Notes: a model not told the origin generated them from the letters alone. A stretch of 64,000 nucleotides of DNA from Undaria pinnatifida (GCA_012845835.1 JABAKD010000014.1:9463701-9527700), one strand, 5' to 3'; counted from the stretch's first letter, positions 11,380 to 23,100 are shown. A program made the numbers and translations.

Positions 11380-12300
11380 TGCGTTGCATGAAGTTACCAG
11401 CTGTGTTGCAGCAACAGCAGTAAGTACGGCAACGACAACCCTGCCATGCCAGGATACAGCAGCAACACCGCTGTTGCTGCTGGCGGCAGTATAAGCTTGT
11501 GCTGGTTGCTGCTGCTGCGGTTGCTGCAGTCTAATATTCCTACTGCAAGCATCGCTCGAGGGCATCCTGAGACAGGACAGCAGTGGCGGTAACAGATGAT
11601 GGCATGCATCACATACACCAACGGCAGCTCGTATTAATAGCGGCGGCAGTCGAAGCGACAGCTAGGTTTGCTGGTGCAAACACTATTAATTGTGTTAGAG
11701 GCTATTCCAATAGCTTTCGACTGCTGCTGCTGCTGCTGGCTGCGGCTTCCTAGTGCACGTGTTATTGTTGGGCGAAAGTCATCGCGTGGTTATGCACCTG
11801 GTACATACAGGACAGTGGTAACAAGAACATCAACAGCAACGCGAAGCAGCGGCACAAGCGACAGCTGAGGTTGCTGCTGTACGGTGGTCGAAATTATGTC
11901 GATTGCTTTAGGCCTCTGCTGCTGCTGCCGCCACTGCTGCTGCTGCTGCAGCTGCCGCTGCGGCTGTCTGCGCCTTCATACTGTAGTATACTGGAACGTA
12001 TTGTTGGGCGACAGCCATCACGTAGTCATGCACCTGGTACAGGACAGCAACGTTAACGGGTACCAAGTACATGTAGCAACAGCAGCGCGTACCACCGGCA
12101 ACACCGACTGCGGGGGTTGATGCTGTACATTGGTATAAGAGCTGTGTCAGTTGCTTTAGATGCTGCAGTCTGCGGCTTCATGCTGCGCTTATTGTGGAAC
12201 GACGACAGCCGTCATGTAGTCATGAACGGGGCAGCGGCGGTAACAGGTACGTCAACAGCAACGCGTATATAGCAGCGGCAGAAGCGATCCATTCCGTAGA
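11380..12300. repeat. CTG-rich tandem array, units 200-250 bp (copy 1)
   Basis: Four to five diverged units, each with a GCTGTAC...GGT start, CTGCTGCTGCTG, then TGTTGGGCGACAGCCATCA or similar, GTAGTCATGCACCTGGTAC, CAACAGCAACGCG and a GCAGCGGCA end. A second array with the same unit is at 25,560-26,240. Both arrays follow the duplicated exon remnant, so exon and array were copied together. Poly-Leu and poly-Ser frames here are repeat artefacts. Confidence 0.75.
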
Positions 12301-12629
12301 GGACGTTCTGTTGTTGAGGTTCCTGAGTATGGATGTCACAATTGCTCATTTTGCTGTATTACCGATCGGTCATCACTCTAACCCGGGGTAACACGCCTCC
12401 CTGTTTTTTTGCTGCGTTTTAGAGTTCAACCGACGATTCAGGAGGAGGCAAGGAACGCGTCGAGATCAAGCGCGTGAAGGAGGGGTGACGTTGCATCGTA
12501 CGGAAGCCGGCTAGGGGGCGGGGGGGAAGGGGGGGGGGCGTTTTCCAAGACTTACCGTACGGACTGAAGGACCTCTATGGACGAGTACTTGGTGAGAGAA
12601 GTTGATTGTTCAGTTGATTGGTTTGATTG

Positions 12630-12740
12630 CTTGATTGCTTGTGTGATTGGGTGATTGGGTGATTGGGCAGGTGGGTGGGTGGGTGACTGGGTTTTGGGTG
12701 GGTGGGTGGGTGGGTGGGTGGATGGGTGGGTGGGGGGGGG
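12630..12740. repeat. GATTGGGT / GGGTGGGT minisatellite
   Basis: Octamer-like units. The reverse-complement counterpart in block B' is the AAACC array with CAATCAACC flanks at 51,700-52,020. A lone G run sits at 12,732-12,740. Confidence 0.85.
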
Positions 12741-12966
12741 TGTTTGATTGTTTCTTAGGCGGACGGGTAAAAAGTAACGCTCACCGTTTTGCTACTGGAA
12801 AAATGATATCTCATTTATTCAAAGCGCTTTATCCCGAAAACACGTGGGTGCAGTTATAAAGGAGTTAACATGTGTACGTCTGTGTCGGGTGTGAACTAAA
12901 ACTTGGTTGTAGAGCACAACCAACGGTGATGTCATGGCCACGGCGCGGCAGCATGGGTATGCTCAC

Positions 12967-13110
12967 CTGGGAATGGAAATGGAGGGTGGGGGGCGAGGAG
13001 GGAAACCAGGAGGGAGGACGGGAAGGGGGAAAGGGGGCGGGGAGGGAGAGGGGGGCGTGGAGGGAGGGAGGGAGGGAGGGCGGGGGAGAGATAAGAGAGG
13101 CAGGAAGGGA
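12967..13110. repeat. Purine-rich GGGAGG tract
   Basis: Polypurine tract directly following (on the minus strand) the C-rich end of a LINE tail. Its counterpart is the CCCTCC tract at 51,310-51,470, so the tract belongs to the duplicated block B/B'. Confidence 0.85.
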
Positions 13111-14055
13111 GGGGCGGGGGGCGTACTCATTTGTTGCTTGCCTTAGTCGTTTGACCATTGACCACGTATCCCTTTCGAGACGGAGCACCGTTCCTACTCC
13201 TAACAGAGGCACCTCCAACATTTGGGCGCTCATTACGATTCTTCCATATTTTGCATAGAACCTGATTGCTTATCCTACCCCCGTTGTTTTTCGCCATCTG
13301 CGGCCACCATCTATCTCCTAGGATAGCGATCATTTTCTCGCTACTCTCTCGTCTACCAAAACTCTTTCATGTCACATACGTCTGATTTCCACATCTTCTC
13401 CTCTAATGCATTCCGTTCCTCCTTGTATATTTCACATTCTCCTACGTGAATCCTAACCTCTATTGTGCCACACGGACACATATGTGTAGCCAAGTCCTCC
13501 TCTTCCCGACTACTGGTATATCTCTTATTTCTGGTAGGCCCAGGTCCCCTACACGAAATCGTAGTTTCAGCTTTTTCGCGTAGTCCATTGGCCCGTGCAA
13601 ATACGTTTTCATCCCAACATCTTCCGTCAACCCGCCGAATATCTCTAAGTGCTTCTCCTCTTTCACCTTATTTCTCAGCGCTAGCCTTTCCTTTTCTTCA
13701 ATTATTTGTTTCACTTCTGTCTTGTACCCACCAAGCTTCTCTACACACTGTACCTCTTCTTTGTCTCCCCGTAGCTTCTTCCATATGTTCTCGACTACGT
13801 TATCCCATCTTATTCCAGCTCGCCCTTTTGTTGATTTCTCCCATACAGCCCTGTCAGCTATGGCTGGCAACCTCTTTTCGGGAAGGAGGAAGGGGGGGGG
13901 GTGTACAGGGCAGCATCAGTATCTTGCAAGTGGACAGGGAGGAGGAAGTACGTGGGGAAGGAAGGGACGAATGAAACATGGAAATTAATGACAAAGGATG
14001 GGGGAATAAAAGGACATAAATCAGGAAAAGGGCGGTTGTATGGTGGCTCCACCGT
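13111..14055 (-). mobile_element. 5'-truncated LINE (non-LTR retrotransposon) fragment, copy in block B
   Basis: On the minus strand 13,870-13,460 reads a 136-aa frame ending the reverse-transcriptase protein region, with HGPMDYAKKLKLRFRVGDL as the most conserved line, shared with 50,759-50,977. A second frame at 13,333-13,127 gives GDRWWPQ and RNERPNVGGAS and continues to KASNK. The switch between frames shows at least one frameshift. No RT catalytic core (YxDD) is present, so the copy is 5' truncated as is usual for LINEs. It ends at GAGTAC followed by a C-rich tail, seen as G-rich text on the plus strand. Other copies: 21,805-22,018, 35,270-35,895, 50,210-51,308 and 56,905-57,125. The insertion predates the B/B' duplication because the flank GGTGGAGCCACC is shared. 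Confidence 0.75.
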
Positions 14056-14059
14056 TACC

Positions 14060-14917
14060 CACCAGCGGTTGAATCGTTGTACATTATCCCGTTGCTTACG
14101 TCTACTGCAGCCAGGCCTTTTGCCACCGTATGGGTAGCTATTGTGTGTCCGTGCGTTTTTTTGCTTGGTTGATTATTTGATTTCTACCGCGGATCGAGAC
14201 GACACATCGACCAGAGCACACAACTTGACGACAACTACTTGCACTATTAATAATATCAATAATATGCTACTGCTTTATCGGTGCCTATCTACAGCTTACG
14301 CTAACTTCCTTAATAGTGAGCTCCCTGTACGATCAGTTTATCTGACGAGAATCCCCGCGTTCGTTCACGCCTCCGTCAGCTACTGGGGGTTGTAATCTTG
14401 CGGTTTACGTCCGAGATATGGTGGCCCACGCTTTAGTATTATGCTCTGGCTGTGAGGCCGCTAACCGTCCGTGCAGGGGCACCGTTTCAAGGCACACTTC
14501 CGACATCACAGGCGATGTTAGTATTGACCGTTACCATCAGTCATATGGCTCCAAGTAACAGAGGCGATGTTTAGCGTTGCCCGTTACCATGCATTACCCC
14601 CTGCCCCCGATGTTGGTTCACGCCTCGGCCAGGTTTAGGAGGCAAAGGCTGGCATGAGAAGAAAAAATTGTGAAGCTCAAATAGTTTATGCTGTTGCGGT
14701 GATCAACGACCGGAAGGATTTTGTCTACGGGCGGTCGCTTTCTCCACCCCTAACAGCACTACTGGTACTCGACCAGCTTAGCTCAAGGTGATTCGATAGA
14801 CCATCACACCGCCGCCTCACGGTGCACGTACTATTTGTGCGTTTTACGCGGTTTCGTGTGCCCAAACGAAAAGAGAGCGCAGCGTAGCTACCTCCACGAA
14901 GCATCGATGGCACTACG
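14060..14917. repeat. Block B remainder, diverged inverted copy of 49,330-50,210
   Basis: Reverse-complement similarity to 49,330-50,210 is visible at several anchors: GGGTGAGTCTCC-like flanks, CACACCGGTCACT-type text, TCATCGTGGCACACG versus the 14,420 region, and GACCATCACAC/GATGGTCTATCG. It also holds a local repeat: GGCGATGTTAGTATTGACCG at about 14,511 and GGCGATGTTTAGCGTTGCCC at about 14,561. No exon is supported. Confidence 0.6.
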
Positions 14918-15848
14918 TTGTTCGGATTGCATATTATTCTGTTTTCTATTCTCGAGAATAATACGTGTGTGCGTTGTTTCTTTTATGCCGACCTCGAGTG
15001 ATCTGTCGAGATTTGTAACTCCTGTTACCAGGTACATGGTTTCATTTCAGCTTTGTGCTTGTCCCATCTAGGATCGTTGAGCCTGCCTTGCCACCCAGGA
15101 CCAGGCTACTGCAATACTTCATGTTAAACAACAACGCCAACGCAACCAAATCAACTCGCAAGTCGGCGTTTCGTGGAGGATGTCCAGCTTTGAGCTCCAG
15201 CTATCAATAGGGGATCGCTAGGAAATCAAGGAGGCGGGGTGGGGGGGGGGGTTAAAGGCCCACACCCATGGCACGGGTATGGAGCCTGGATGCGGCTCAA
15301 GGTTTGAGAGCAGACGGTAGATGATTATTAGCATGGAATAAGAAGGGAGGGTGGGGCAGGGGCAGCAGATGGAATGTATCGAGGCTACTCCGGAAGTAGC
15401 TACACAGAAGGCATTTAGACCTCCTGCATACAGCGGGCTTTCCTTTTGTAAGGATGGCTTTGTCTGGGTTTTCTCGTGCTTTCTGGGAGTGTTTATGAAT
15501 GATCGACGCCGAAGCTTATGACATGCTGCACGTTGCCATGATGCATGTTGCTGGATGGCAAAAATCAAAAGAGAAAACAGATTATATATGTAGGTGCACA
15601 AACAAGCATCTCGCAATTGAGGGTGCGTGCAAAAATACAGCCGAGGCCGGCCCCTGTATAGTGTTTGTTTACTATTGATAGTGCCGGTTGCCCGGTATTG
15701 TGCCTGTTAAATCGCTTGGCACCGCTGGAATAGCTATTAATATTGTACTTTTTTATCTCGCTTTTGCTTTCCAGCTGCTGGACAAGCCGTGGTGCTGGTG
15801 TCGTCCCTTCCCCCCCCCCGGGTACGTGCCTTTCCTTTTCTCGCGCAG

Positions 15849-15970
15849 AGGATTCGGTATTCCCAACGCTCGTCGATTTTCATCGAGCTCTCGCCAACTT
15901 ACGTTCTCACGCTTTCTGCGAGTACCTGCTTGATCATAAACAAGTCCCTACGTTGGAAGGGCGAATTTGA
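15849..15970 (+). CDS. Candidate terminal exon, hypothetical (left arm)
   Basis: A strong acceptor, pyrimidine tract plus CGCGCAG, precedes a high-GC3 frame that starts with a partial codon AG and reads DSVFPTLVDFHRALANLRSH, then AFCEYLLDHKQVPTLEGRI before TGA at 15,970. The peptide is helical-looking and unlike the simple-sequence frames around it. The right-arm copy (62,946-63,067, minus strand) encodes the identical peptide, but the arms are so similar that this alone is weak evidence of selection. A second possible acceptor, GCTTTCCAG, lies at about 15,773, so the exon could be longer. The upstream exons are not located. No family is recognised. Confidence 0.45.
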
Positions 15971-16127
15971 ACGAACACAGAAATATGGCAGTCCTGCGCC
16001 TCAGATAGCGACGTTTTACCCGAACCCTGGCCCGGCACTGAGCAGGGGGATCGGCTCACGGGAGTGGCTCAAACCCGGTACTACTGCAAAACGGGTATGG
16101 TACCCCACCTTACCGTGGCGTTGATCA

Positions 16128-16281
16128 CTACTACTACTATTACTACTACTACTAGTACTTATACTACTAGTACTACTACTAATACTACTACTAATACGAC
16201 TACTACTAATACGACTACTACTAGTACTACTACTACTACTATTACTACTACTACTACTACTACTACTACTATTACTATTAA

Positions 16282-16367
<86 letters not shown>

Positions 16368-16470
16368 GTACTACTACTAATACTATTTATACTACTGCTA
16401 CTACTAGTAGTAGTACTACTACTACTACTACTACTGCTACTACTAATAATAATACCAATACTAAACCACC
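16128..16470. repeat. Long (CTA)n microsatellite, left arm
   Basis: About 340 bases of CTA/TAC trinucleotides with AAT, AGT and GCT interruptions. The right-arm counterpart at 62,665-62,790 is only about 125 bases, which explains about 212 bases of the length difference between arms. The poly-Thr and poly-Ser frames it creates are not genes. Confidence 0.95.
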
Positions 16471-17999
16471 ACCGTAGAGGGAAACCCCCACTCACTGTGT
16501 GCTACTAATACTAATACTGATAGGAGATTGGTGTTTTTGCGCGGGCCGGGCTCTCTGTTGACGCGTCAAGGCGTTGGTCTTAATGTACTCTACTGGCAAG
16601 TTTTCCAGTATAGTTTACGGGGCGGTCAGTCAAGGCGTCAAGCCGGGGTCCCGTAGATGATGTATTGCTCACAGTGCTGTAGGAGAGTATAAATTATGCT
16701 GTAGGTTCAACCTGGCGATACCTTGCTGGGCCCTTCCTGCGGACGGACGAGTGGCTGCTCTCTGCTGGGTTCAAAACAAAGCATTCTGATTATCATTCTA
16801 GTGTGTGTGTGTGTTTTTTTTCTTCATGCCGACTACCAGGTAGGTACAAAATAAACAAAGAAACTCATACTCGTATTTTATAGCGATTTTTGTCTTCCTC
16901 GAACACGGAGAATAAATATGGCTTGAACAACATACGATACAGTAGGAATTCACCAAATTTCATCCCCCCACCCTCCCTAACTTGGACTGCTAATAACAAC
17001 GATGGTGATAATGATGCTGATGCCGTCCTTTTCTTGAAAGGTGTATTGGACTGTTTTTTCTTCGTCCGATACGGTTGGACGCGGCTACACGGGAGCCGCG
17101 CTACGGTAAAGGAGGCACCCATAAAAAAAAAAACCTTCTGAGTTGAGTGAGGGCGATCGCTTGAAGATCTCTGTAGGCCTCACCCAGTTTATAAACTGAT
17201 ATTTTTGGAAGGTCAAAAGCTAAATGAAGTGCAGTGCAACTCGATGAACGGACTCAAATCTGGCCTAGGTATAGCATGGATGGATCTTTGCTAAAAAATA
17301 ATGGAGCATTCTGACGGTTTTGTGCTAACTTCAATGTAAGGAGCCCCGTCACTCACAGTTTTTGTTTGCCAAAAAAAGTGCTGTGCTACCTCTGCCAGTA
17401 CCACTTTCGTCAACACGCGGCCGGATATCACCCCGACAAGGGTGTATCTATCTATGTACAGTATCGCGGTAATAATAAAAACCGCGGCTTTTCACGGGTC
17501 AGGTGGTGCCTTCTACGATAGTATAGAGGTTTATTAAGGTATACCATTTTTTGGCTAAAAAATTATGTTTCCGAGTATGACTGGGCTCCTTAACCTATTC
17601 ATAATGCGGTCGTATCAACTTCAATCTTCTTTTTTGCAATGCTCTTCGGCGTATACCTAGGCCTAGACCATGGTGGGATTGTTTATCGGGGAGCACATTT
17701 ACCGTTGTCCACAGTTGCAAAGTTGAGTTGTAACCACCGATCGGTCGTACTCACAGCTGACGTTTTTCATTTTTATTTTTTCTCCGCCCAGGTCAGTTTT
17801 GTAGGATGGGGTACATGGGGCTCCTCAAAAGTTGAGTTTCAACCACCCATCGGTCGTACCCTCAGCTGATGTGTTTCTTTTTTATTTTTCCTCTAGGTCA
17901 GTTTTGTGGGATGGGGTATGGGGCTCCTCAAGTTGATCAACAACCTCAGGATTGTTGCGTCTCTAGACTACCGTAGCATGCCTCAGGTCGGGCCAAGAC

Positions 18000-18175
18000 A
18001 TTTCGTAAATCTCGCGGGACAAATCGGTTCGGGTGAAGAGGACCCGTGTTCGATATATCACCACGGGACGGGTCGAGTCGGGTCAGAGGAGAGATGTTAG
18101 CTGGGGCCGGGGAACACCACTGGGCCGACCCGACCCGTCCCGCGCGACATGTGACCCGCCGAGACCCGTGATGAA
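18000..18175. repeat. GGGTC/GACCC repeat field, left arm
   Basis: Contains CGGGTCGAGTCGGGTC and GACCCGACCCGTCCCG in inverted arrangement. Related to 1,880-2,065 and 41,395-41,585; mirrored in the right arm at 60,955-61,130. Confidence 0.7.
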
Positions 18176-19011
18176 AAACACTTGAAAAAAGCGATTTAGT
18201 TGCGAATTTATTCTGCAAAGACCCGTGCTGCGATAAAGGTAGCCCTTTTTTGGGCACCGACCGGGAAAAAAGAAAAAAAAAAATGAATGGCAGGGTTCCT
18301 CGACCAAAATCTTCAGGATGTTCTCGTCTCGTCTCGTCTCGTCTCGTCTTCCCGTTGTCGGAATGCAAAACGATATTGTGTGTACCTTCGTATATAGGAC
18401 ACGGGATTTTTTCGTGGGATGCACCTTTTTTGCCTTTTGAGGGTGGTTGCTTGAGGAGTTCTTATAGACAATACCGCGCTTTAAAACCGATCGCTGGAGT
18501 ATACCGGAATGAATGGCAACCCAATGAGCACACTCAATGGCTCAATGGCACGCGCTATCATAGAGGTAGAGGCAGTCCGTTTTGTGTGTCTATTTTAATA
18601 ATGTTCTTTCTGAAGGACGGGGCTGGCTCGTTCACCCCCAACCACATGTTGGGTAGCTCAATCAATACGACATACCACATACCACATACCACATCTTGTT
18701 TTTGCTCTTGTTGGCATGCTTGGTTTGGTTCTCGTTGTCGTTGTATGCCTACTGTAGGCCATCCGTGGTATTTGTTCATCGATCTGGTTTTATCCAGTGA
18801 TAGGTACATGTAGCAGCTGTAGTTTTGTTTGTGTTTTCGTCGAAAACACAAAGCAGCGTTTTGGGGTAAACAAAAAGCAGCGTTTTGGGGTAAGAAGTAG
18901 TTAAGAAGGACATGCCTAATGCCTAATGTCTGATGTATACCAGTAATGTATTAACATCGCTCCTGAAATGAGAAACCTCACCTCAGAAAGAACAATGGTT
19001 GGTTGGTTGGT

Positions 19012-19085
19012 GCACCTGTATCGTAGCCCGCGTCTCATGGCATAGGTGGGCCTATGGCAAAACACGCGTGCTACGATACAGGTGC
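19012..19085. repeat. Perfect 16-bp inverted repeat with nested hairpin
   Basis: GCACCTGTATCGTAGC at 19,012-19,027 pairs exactly with GCTACGATACAGGTGC at 19,070-19,085, and an inner CATAGG/CCTATG hairpin sits between. The mirror copy is at about 60,042-60,115. The outer motif is one instance of a short phrase that recurs singly in many other places in the window. Confidence 0.9.
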
Positions 19086-19509
19086 GCCATTTTCTTGTTT
19101 TTTAGATTCCTACATTCTTTTTGGAGCTTGAGACATGTCCCTCCCAAGAAAACTGATTCAGAGAAAAAATAAAAACTGCTATTAATATGTTGTACCGGGT
19201 GAGCAAAAAGCCGTGAGTTAGCTAGGTACACGACGAGAATCGTGCAAAAAAACAAATGTGCTATTTTCGACGATTTTTGGGTGAGGAGCCGCGTCATCCA
19301 GAAACCGATAATTCGGATGAAAAGCGCCACCTGTATCGAAGCACGCGCGTCGTTGTTGATATTACTAGTAAGGAGCTCCGTCATTCGGGGAGAAAAACAG
19401 CCCAACAGTGTGCTACCTACCTCTGTGGTAGCGCCCACGCGTCGAAACAGAAGAAGCAGCAGGCATCACCCCCACACGAGAAAAAAAAACATGCAACCCA
19501 GCTGGAAGT

Positions 19510-19790
19510 GCAGCACGTGTCGGACAGATCTTCACCGATCCCGACGCGATGAGCTCGATATTGCAGGGAAGATCTTCTGTAGGTCTGTAGATCATGTTAA
19601 AGGGTGGGAGCTGTGTGATCTGTGCATGATGGTCTAGCTAAACCCTTGCGGGGGGTTGGATCCGTCGTACTCTCTTAGTCGTACAGATCCTGCACGACGT
19701 ATCTCAGAATGGCAGACACAGGATGACATACTATTAATACTACTGCTGCAGATGGTCGAGATCTTGATATGTCCGAGGCTTGATATGTAG
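19510..19790. mobile_element. GATC-rich TIR element, left-arm copy
   Basis: Left end CACGTGTCGGACAGATC, right end GATCTTGATATGTCCGAGG-like, with internal TCTGTAGATCATGTT and CAGATCCTGCACGACGTATC. The same internal phrases in the same order occur at 34,048-34,330, 37,645-37,812 and 38,873-39,110, and the mirror copy is at 59,342-59,615. No ORF of transposase size, so it would be a non-autonomous (MITE-like) element if the TIR reading is right. A plus-strand frame here (MQPSWKCSTCRTDL to CDLCMMV) has two CxxC pairs but overlaps the repeat and is not claimed as a gene. Confidence 0.55.
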
Positions 19791-19909
19791 CCAGCAAGCA
19801 TCTGACGTTGAAGCTCTAAATGTGGTAGTTTTGTGGTGTTTTTGATCGATTGGACTTTCGGCGTTTGGTTTTTGTCGGAATCAGCGCCGTACCGGCATAC
19901 CGCATTTAC

Positions 19910-20073
19910 TTGCCAGATAACGGCTGCACAGTTGTAGGTGGATCAAGGTCAACGAGTCCTGTTGTTGTTGAACTTGTCTCGATGCGGCCATTGCTGGTGT
20001 GGTGGGTGTGTGTACCAGTCAGCCGCTGACACAGGCGGCGACGAACCTGCTCGATGATCACCACACGGTTCCC
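19910..20073 (-). CDS. Candidate exon, hypothetical (left arm, more intact copy)
   Basis: Minus-strand frame after GCCTACAG reading NRVVIIEQVRRRLCQRLTGT and on to DPPTTVQPLSGK; a GTAAAT donor follows at 19,909, and a stop (TAA) lies in the same place if it is not spliced. A TATA-like sequence lies about 42 bases upstream (20,115-20,122), so this may be the first coding part of a gene, in which case GCCTACAG is not a splice site. The right-arm copy (59,050-59,217) has a 4-base GGAA duplication and a TGA within the frame. A third, older copy at 48,395-48,500 keeps the pattern LVISDRVHRRLYEQYAGTH. Frame conservation across three copies supports coding origin. Product unknown. Confidence 0.5.
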
Positions 20074-20114
20074 CTGTAGGCAAACTCATTTAGCCTCAAG
20101 TTTCGGCTAACTCT

Positions 20115-20122
20115 TATTTATA
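20115..20122 (-). promoter_or_regulatory. TATA-like box TATAAATA, left arm
   Basis: TATAAATA on the minus strand, repeated at the homologous position in the right arm (59,001-59,008) and in the diverged third copy (48,338-48,345). It is retained although the surrounding sequence has diverged in the third copy, which favours a real core promoter element. Confidence 0.45.
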
Positions 20123-20829
20123 TACTGATGAAGAGGCTCCCCTATGTGTCTGATATATTATACTTCATATAGAACAGAAGTGTCACACTGTTGGCTACAC
20201 TTTGTACTTTGTGATGTAGAGACCCCACGGTTACCGATATATAGACTATTAATAGACTATTAATAGAGGCAGAAACTACTGCGGGTACAGACTAGAAAAA
20301 TAGCGCTTCACACAGCCTTCCAGGAGCAGGTAAAAAAAAATAGCTGAACACCTTACTCAAGACCCATCTCAAGCGGATGAAACACTCACCATTAGTATGT
20401 CCCTCGACAACCACAAGGAGCAAACAGAAAGAACAAAAACGTGTTCCACAGGATGCAACGTGTCCTCCCAGCGCATCCACGAGCAAACGCAGAATGTATC
20501 ACGCGTACCAGGTATGCAACATGGCACGGTGTTCTTCCTTCGAAAACAGCAACGTGGATACGAAGGCATCGCACGTGACGCACACACCCAAAATTACAGC
20601 CGTTTCGTACACCCGGGGCCATTCTCGTTCAGACTATAATAAGTTCCATCATCTTGTAGCTCTACGAAATATAAGCCTCCAAACGCAGGTTAGCCCCGTA
20701 CAGACGCTGTTTGGCACCACTCAGATTGGAATGTACCCATCCCTTGCAATAGACAGAGGGTACGGAAGGAAAAACTTCACGGTATTAACAGGCGACGGGA
20801 AAAAAATAAAATATGGCGATAATAGGAGA

Positions 20830-21005
20830 TGAACTGATTCTGTCCCCGGGTTTCCGCTAGAGGCTAGGAAATAATCAACGGGGTACTGACAGGGGATGAA
20901 AATATTTCATCCCCGGGTTTCTACTCGGGACGGACGGGAAATACCCCACGATGGTATTACCAGGGGATGGGCGGGTTTCATCCCCGCGATTCCGCTGGTA
21001 CAAAG
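20830..21005. repeat. CATCCCCGGGTTTC repeat region, left arm
   Basis: Two to three diverged copies of a unit with CGGGTTTC/CCGCTAG/GGGGATGAAATATTT. The right arm has three near-identical 67-bp copies (58,076-58,276) where the left arm has one. A related stretch is at 47,850-47,925. Confidence 0.8.
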
Positions 21006-21169
21006 TGAACCCAAGCACCATAGTCAAGGGGCAGCTAGGACGTTGTACCGCTTACCGCCGTCGAACAGCACGATGCAAAAACAGTTGCCATGTCTTATGG
21101 ATACAAGAAAAAACTCTCCCCAGCCCAGAAGTGCAATAGAAGAAGGGCCCCCAAAGCCCCAAGGTCAAT

Positions 21170-21660
21170 ACAACTCACCCCCAACACAGTCCCGAGACCG
21201 AAACGTGGTGAACACCAAGCGAAACTCCCTTTCTAAATGCAACACACGAAGACGTCCCAAAAGCCGACAGCGTCGAAAAAAAGAAAACCAACGAAACTTC
21301 CTCCCGCGGAATGTGGCACAACATCGCGCCCCAATCAATGCTGCCACTCCATCCCCGGGTTTCCTCAACGATGAAACGTAATTAAGCGACGATGGCGCCG
21401 CTACCCTCGGAGGTGAGTGGTACGAGGGTCGACGAATGCCGAAGGCTTGCGGCGGGGGACACAGTGGGCGCCAGAAGCGGTGGTGCTCTTCGCCGAACGT
21501 GTCGCTGCCTTCGTAGACAGAAGCGTGTCCGTTGACTTGATCTCGGCCGGGATGGCGGGCCAGTTTCTCTGCAGACGTGCCAGGGATTTTGACGTGCGAT
21601 GGTGGTGCGGAAAGCGGGGTTGGGGCGGAGAGGACGGTTGCGGGACTGCCGTATTCGAGC
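21170..21660 (-). CDS. Candidate exon cluster, hypothetical (left arm)
   Basis: On the minus strand the acceptor AATACGGCAG (about 21,653) is followed by a high-GC3 frame starting PATVLSAPTPLSAPPSHVKI with HASVYEGSDTFGEEHHRFW further on; in this arm the frame stays open to 21,165. A donor GTGAGT lies near 21,180. In the right arm the matching region (57,280-57,790) differs by single-base indels that break the long frame, but keeps a cleaner internal acceptor GCATTTCAG before KGKFRLEFATFRFRDCVG, where this arm has TTTAG. The true structure is therefore probably two exons separated by a short intron. Product unknown; Pro/His-rich first part, basic second part. Confidence 0.4.
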
Positions 21661-21804
21661 TACGTGCTATTTTTTTTTTTTTCGAGTGCGACTCCGACAT
21701 TTCTAGCACCGGACAGTTGTATTTCAATTTCCGTGGAGTTTGACATCCGAGGTTCGTGGCTCGGTTATTTGCATCATTAGGATCAATGTTGCCGACGACG
21801 TTTC

Positions 21805-22018
21805 CCAACTAGTTTTCTGTGTGGCCACAGGCGGCCAAAGAGGAAGAAGACAAGATAAGCAATATTATGTATTTATGTAGTATACCGAAGAAGCGTGCGG
21901 AGCGCCCAAACGTTGGAGGTGTCTCGATATGGAGAAGGAACGGTGCTCCGTCTCAAGCGGGATGTGCATAGTCAGTGGTCGAGTGACTAGCACAAGCAAC
22001 AAATGAGCCCCCCCCCCC
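21805..22018 (+). mobile_element. LINE 3' tail with poly-C end, abutting the gap
   Basis: Frame WPQAAKEEEDKISN, then KKRAERPNVGGVSIWRRNGA, corresponds to the C-terminal tail seen at 13,333-13,127 and 50,980-51,290. The 3' end is ACAAATGAG followed by 11 C, after which the N gap begins. Mirror copy at 56,905-57,125. Confidence 0.75.
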
Positions 22019-22518
22019 NNNNNNNNNNNNNNNNNNNNNNNNNNNNNNNNNNNNNNNNNNNNNNNNNNNNNNNNNNNNNNNNNNNNNNNNNNNNNNNNNN
22101 NNNNNNNNNNNNNNNNNNNNNNNNNNNNNNNNNNNNNNNNNNNNNNNNNNNNNNNNNNNNNNNNNNNNNNNNNNNNNNNNNNNNNNNNNNNNNNNNNNNN
22201 NNNNNNNNNNNNNNNNNNNNNNNNNNNNNNNNNNNNNNNNNNNNNNNNNNNNNNNNNNNNNNNNNNNNNNNNNNNNNNNNNNNNNNNNNNNNNNNNNNNN
22301 NNNNNNNNNNNNNNNNNNNNNNNNNNNNNNNNNNNNNNNNNNNNNNNNNNNNNNNNNNNNNNNNNNNNNNNNNNNNNNNNNNNNNNNNNNNNNNNNNNNN
22401 NNNNNNNNNNNNNNNNNNNNNNNNNNNNNNNNNNNNNNNNNNNNNNNNNNNNNNNNNNNNNNNNNNNNNNNNNNNNNNNNNNNNNNNNNNNNNNNNNNNN
22501 NNNNNNNNNNNNNNNNNN
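22019..22518. other. Assembly gap, 500 N
   Basis: Exactly 500 N, a typical fixed-size scaffold gap of unknown real length. It begins immediately after the poly-C run that ends the left arm of the inverted repeat. Confidence 1.
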
Positions 22519-23100
22519 TGTAAAGTAGACTACGGTTTTAGTACAGTGGGCACCCCGATTTAAGAGCAGCCCGCGACAAGCCGAAACAGGCGCTCTCAAC
22601 TACGCATTGCTCTTATCCGTAATGGGCATATATATCGCTTTTCGTATGGCGGGACGTACCTATTTGACCGCTCTTAATTCCCGCATGCTCTTGCTTTGGG
22701 TGCTCTTGAATCGGGTTACCCATTGTAGTGGAACAGCGGTGGTGCAGTTGGGTTTATTTTCGTGTCAATGCAGCGGCAGCGACCGTGCACGATTGGGTCT
22801 CTTGGCCGTATTCACAACTCGTAGCGGAGCACCGCTCGGGTGTGCAATGTAGAATATGAAGCATTCTAGCCCCAGTACTCCCTAGACGCAATGACTACCC
22901 ACCGACAATCCAGAACGACCCGTCTCGTATCGTCTACAAGTACAAGTATCACATTTCTAGGATTGGGCACTGGCACACATCCACTGGCAGTGCTGCAGTA
23001 ATCACCGGGAGTAGTTCTCTACTGATTGGGCCAGCCCGATAGATGCTGCCAGACATCACGTAATCCAAGAATCACGTTACATTGCATTATGGAAACCCCT
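22519..23100. other. No supported gene
   Basis: Unique sequence after the gap. GCTCTTGAATCGGGTTACCC at 22,700 recurs with one change at 42,188, the only shared motif noticed. Confidence 0.4.

Larger units (their letters stand above)
14918..22018. repeat. Left arm of a 7.1-kb inverted repeat
   Basis: Reverse complement of 56,905-64,000, near-identical over long stretches (for example 17,639-17,869 against 61,259-61,489 and 18,250-18,813 against 60,315-60,878). The outer end is not seen because the right arm runs off the window at 64,000 (which pairs with 14,918). The inner end is a poly-C run (22,008-22,018) that abuts the scaffold gap. Length differences come mainly from a CTA microsatellite and a 67-bp minisatellite. 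Confidence 0.95.

Noticed and set aside
16016-16495. Long poly-Ser and poly-Thr frames over the CTA microsatellite (also 62,631-62,900)
   Set aside because: Pure translation of a trinucleotide array whose length differs greatly between the two arms.
18250-18813. 187-aa frame present in both arms (mirror 60,315-60,878)
   Set aside because: Starts at a non-ATG codon, spans (TCTCG)n and CCACATACCA repeats, no codon bias; identity between arms only reflects recent duplication.
19490-19637. Plus-strand CxxC...CDLC peptide as a zinc-finger gene
   Set aside because: Overlaps the GATC-rich TIR element and has no counterpart frame in the other copies of the element.
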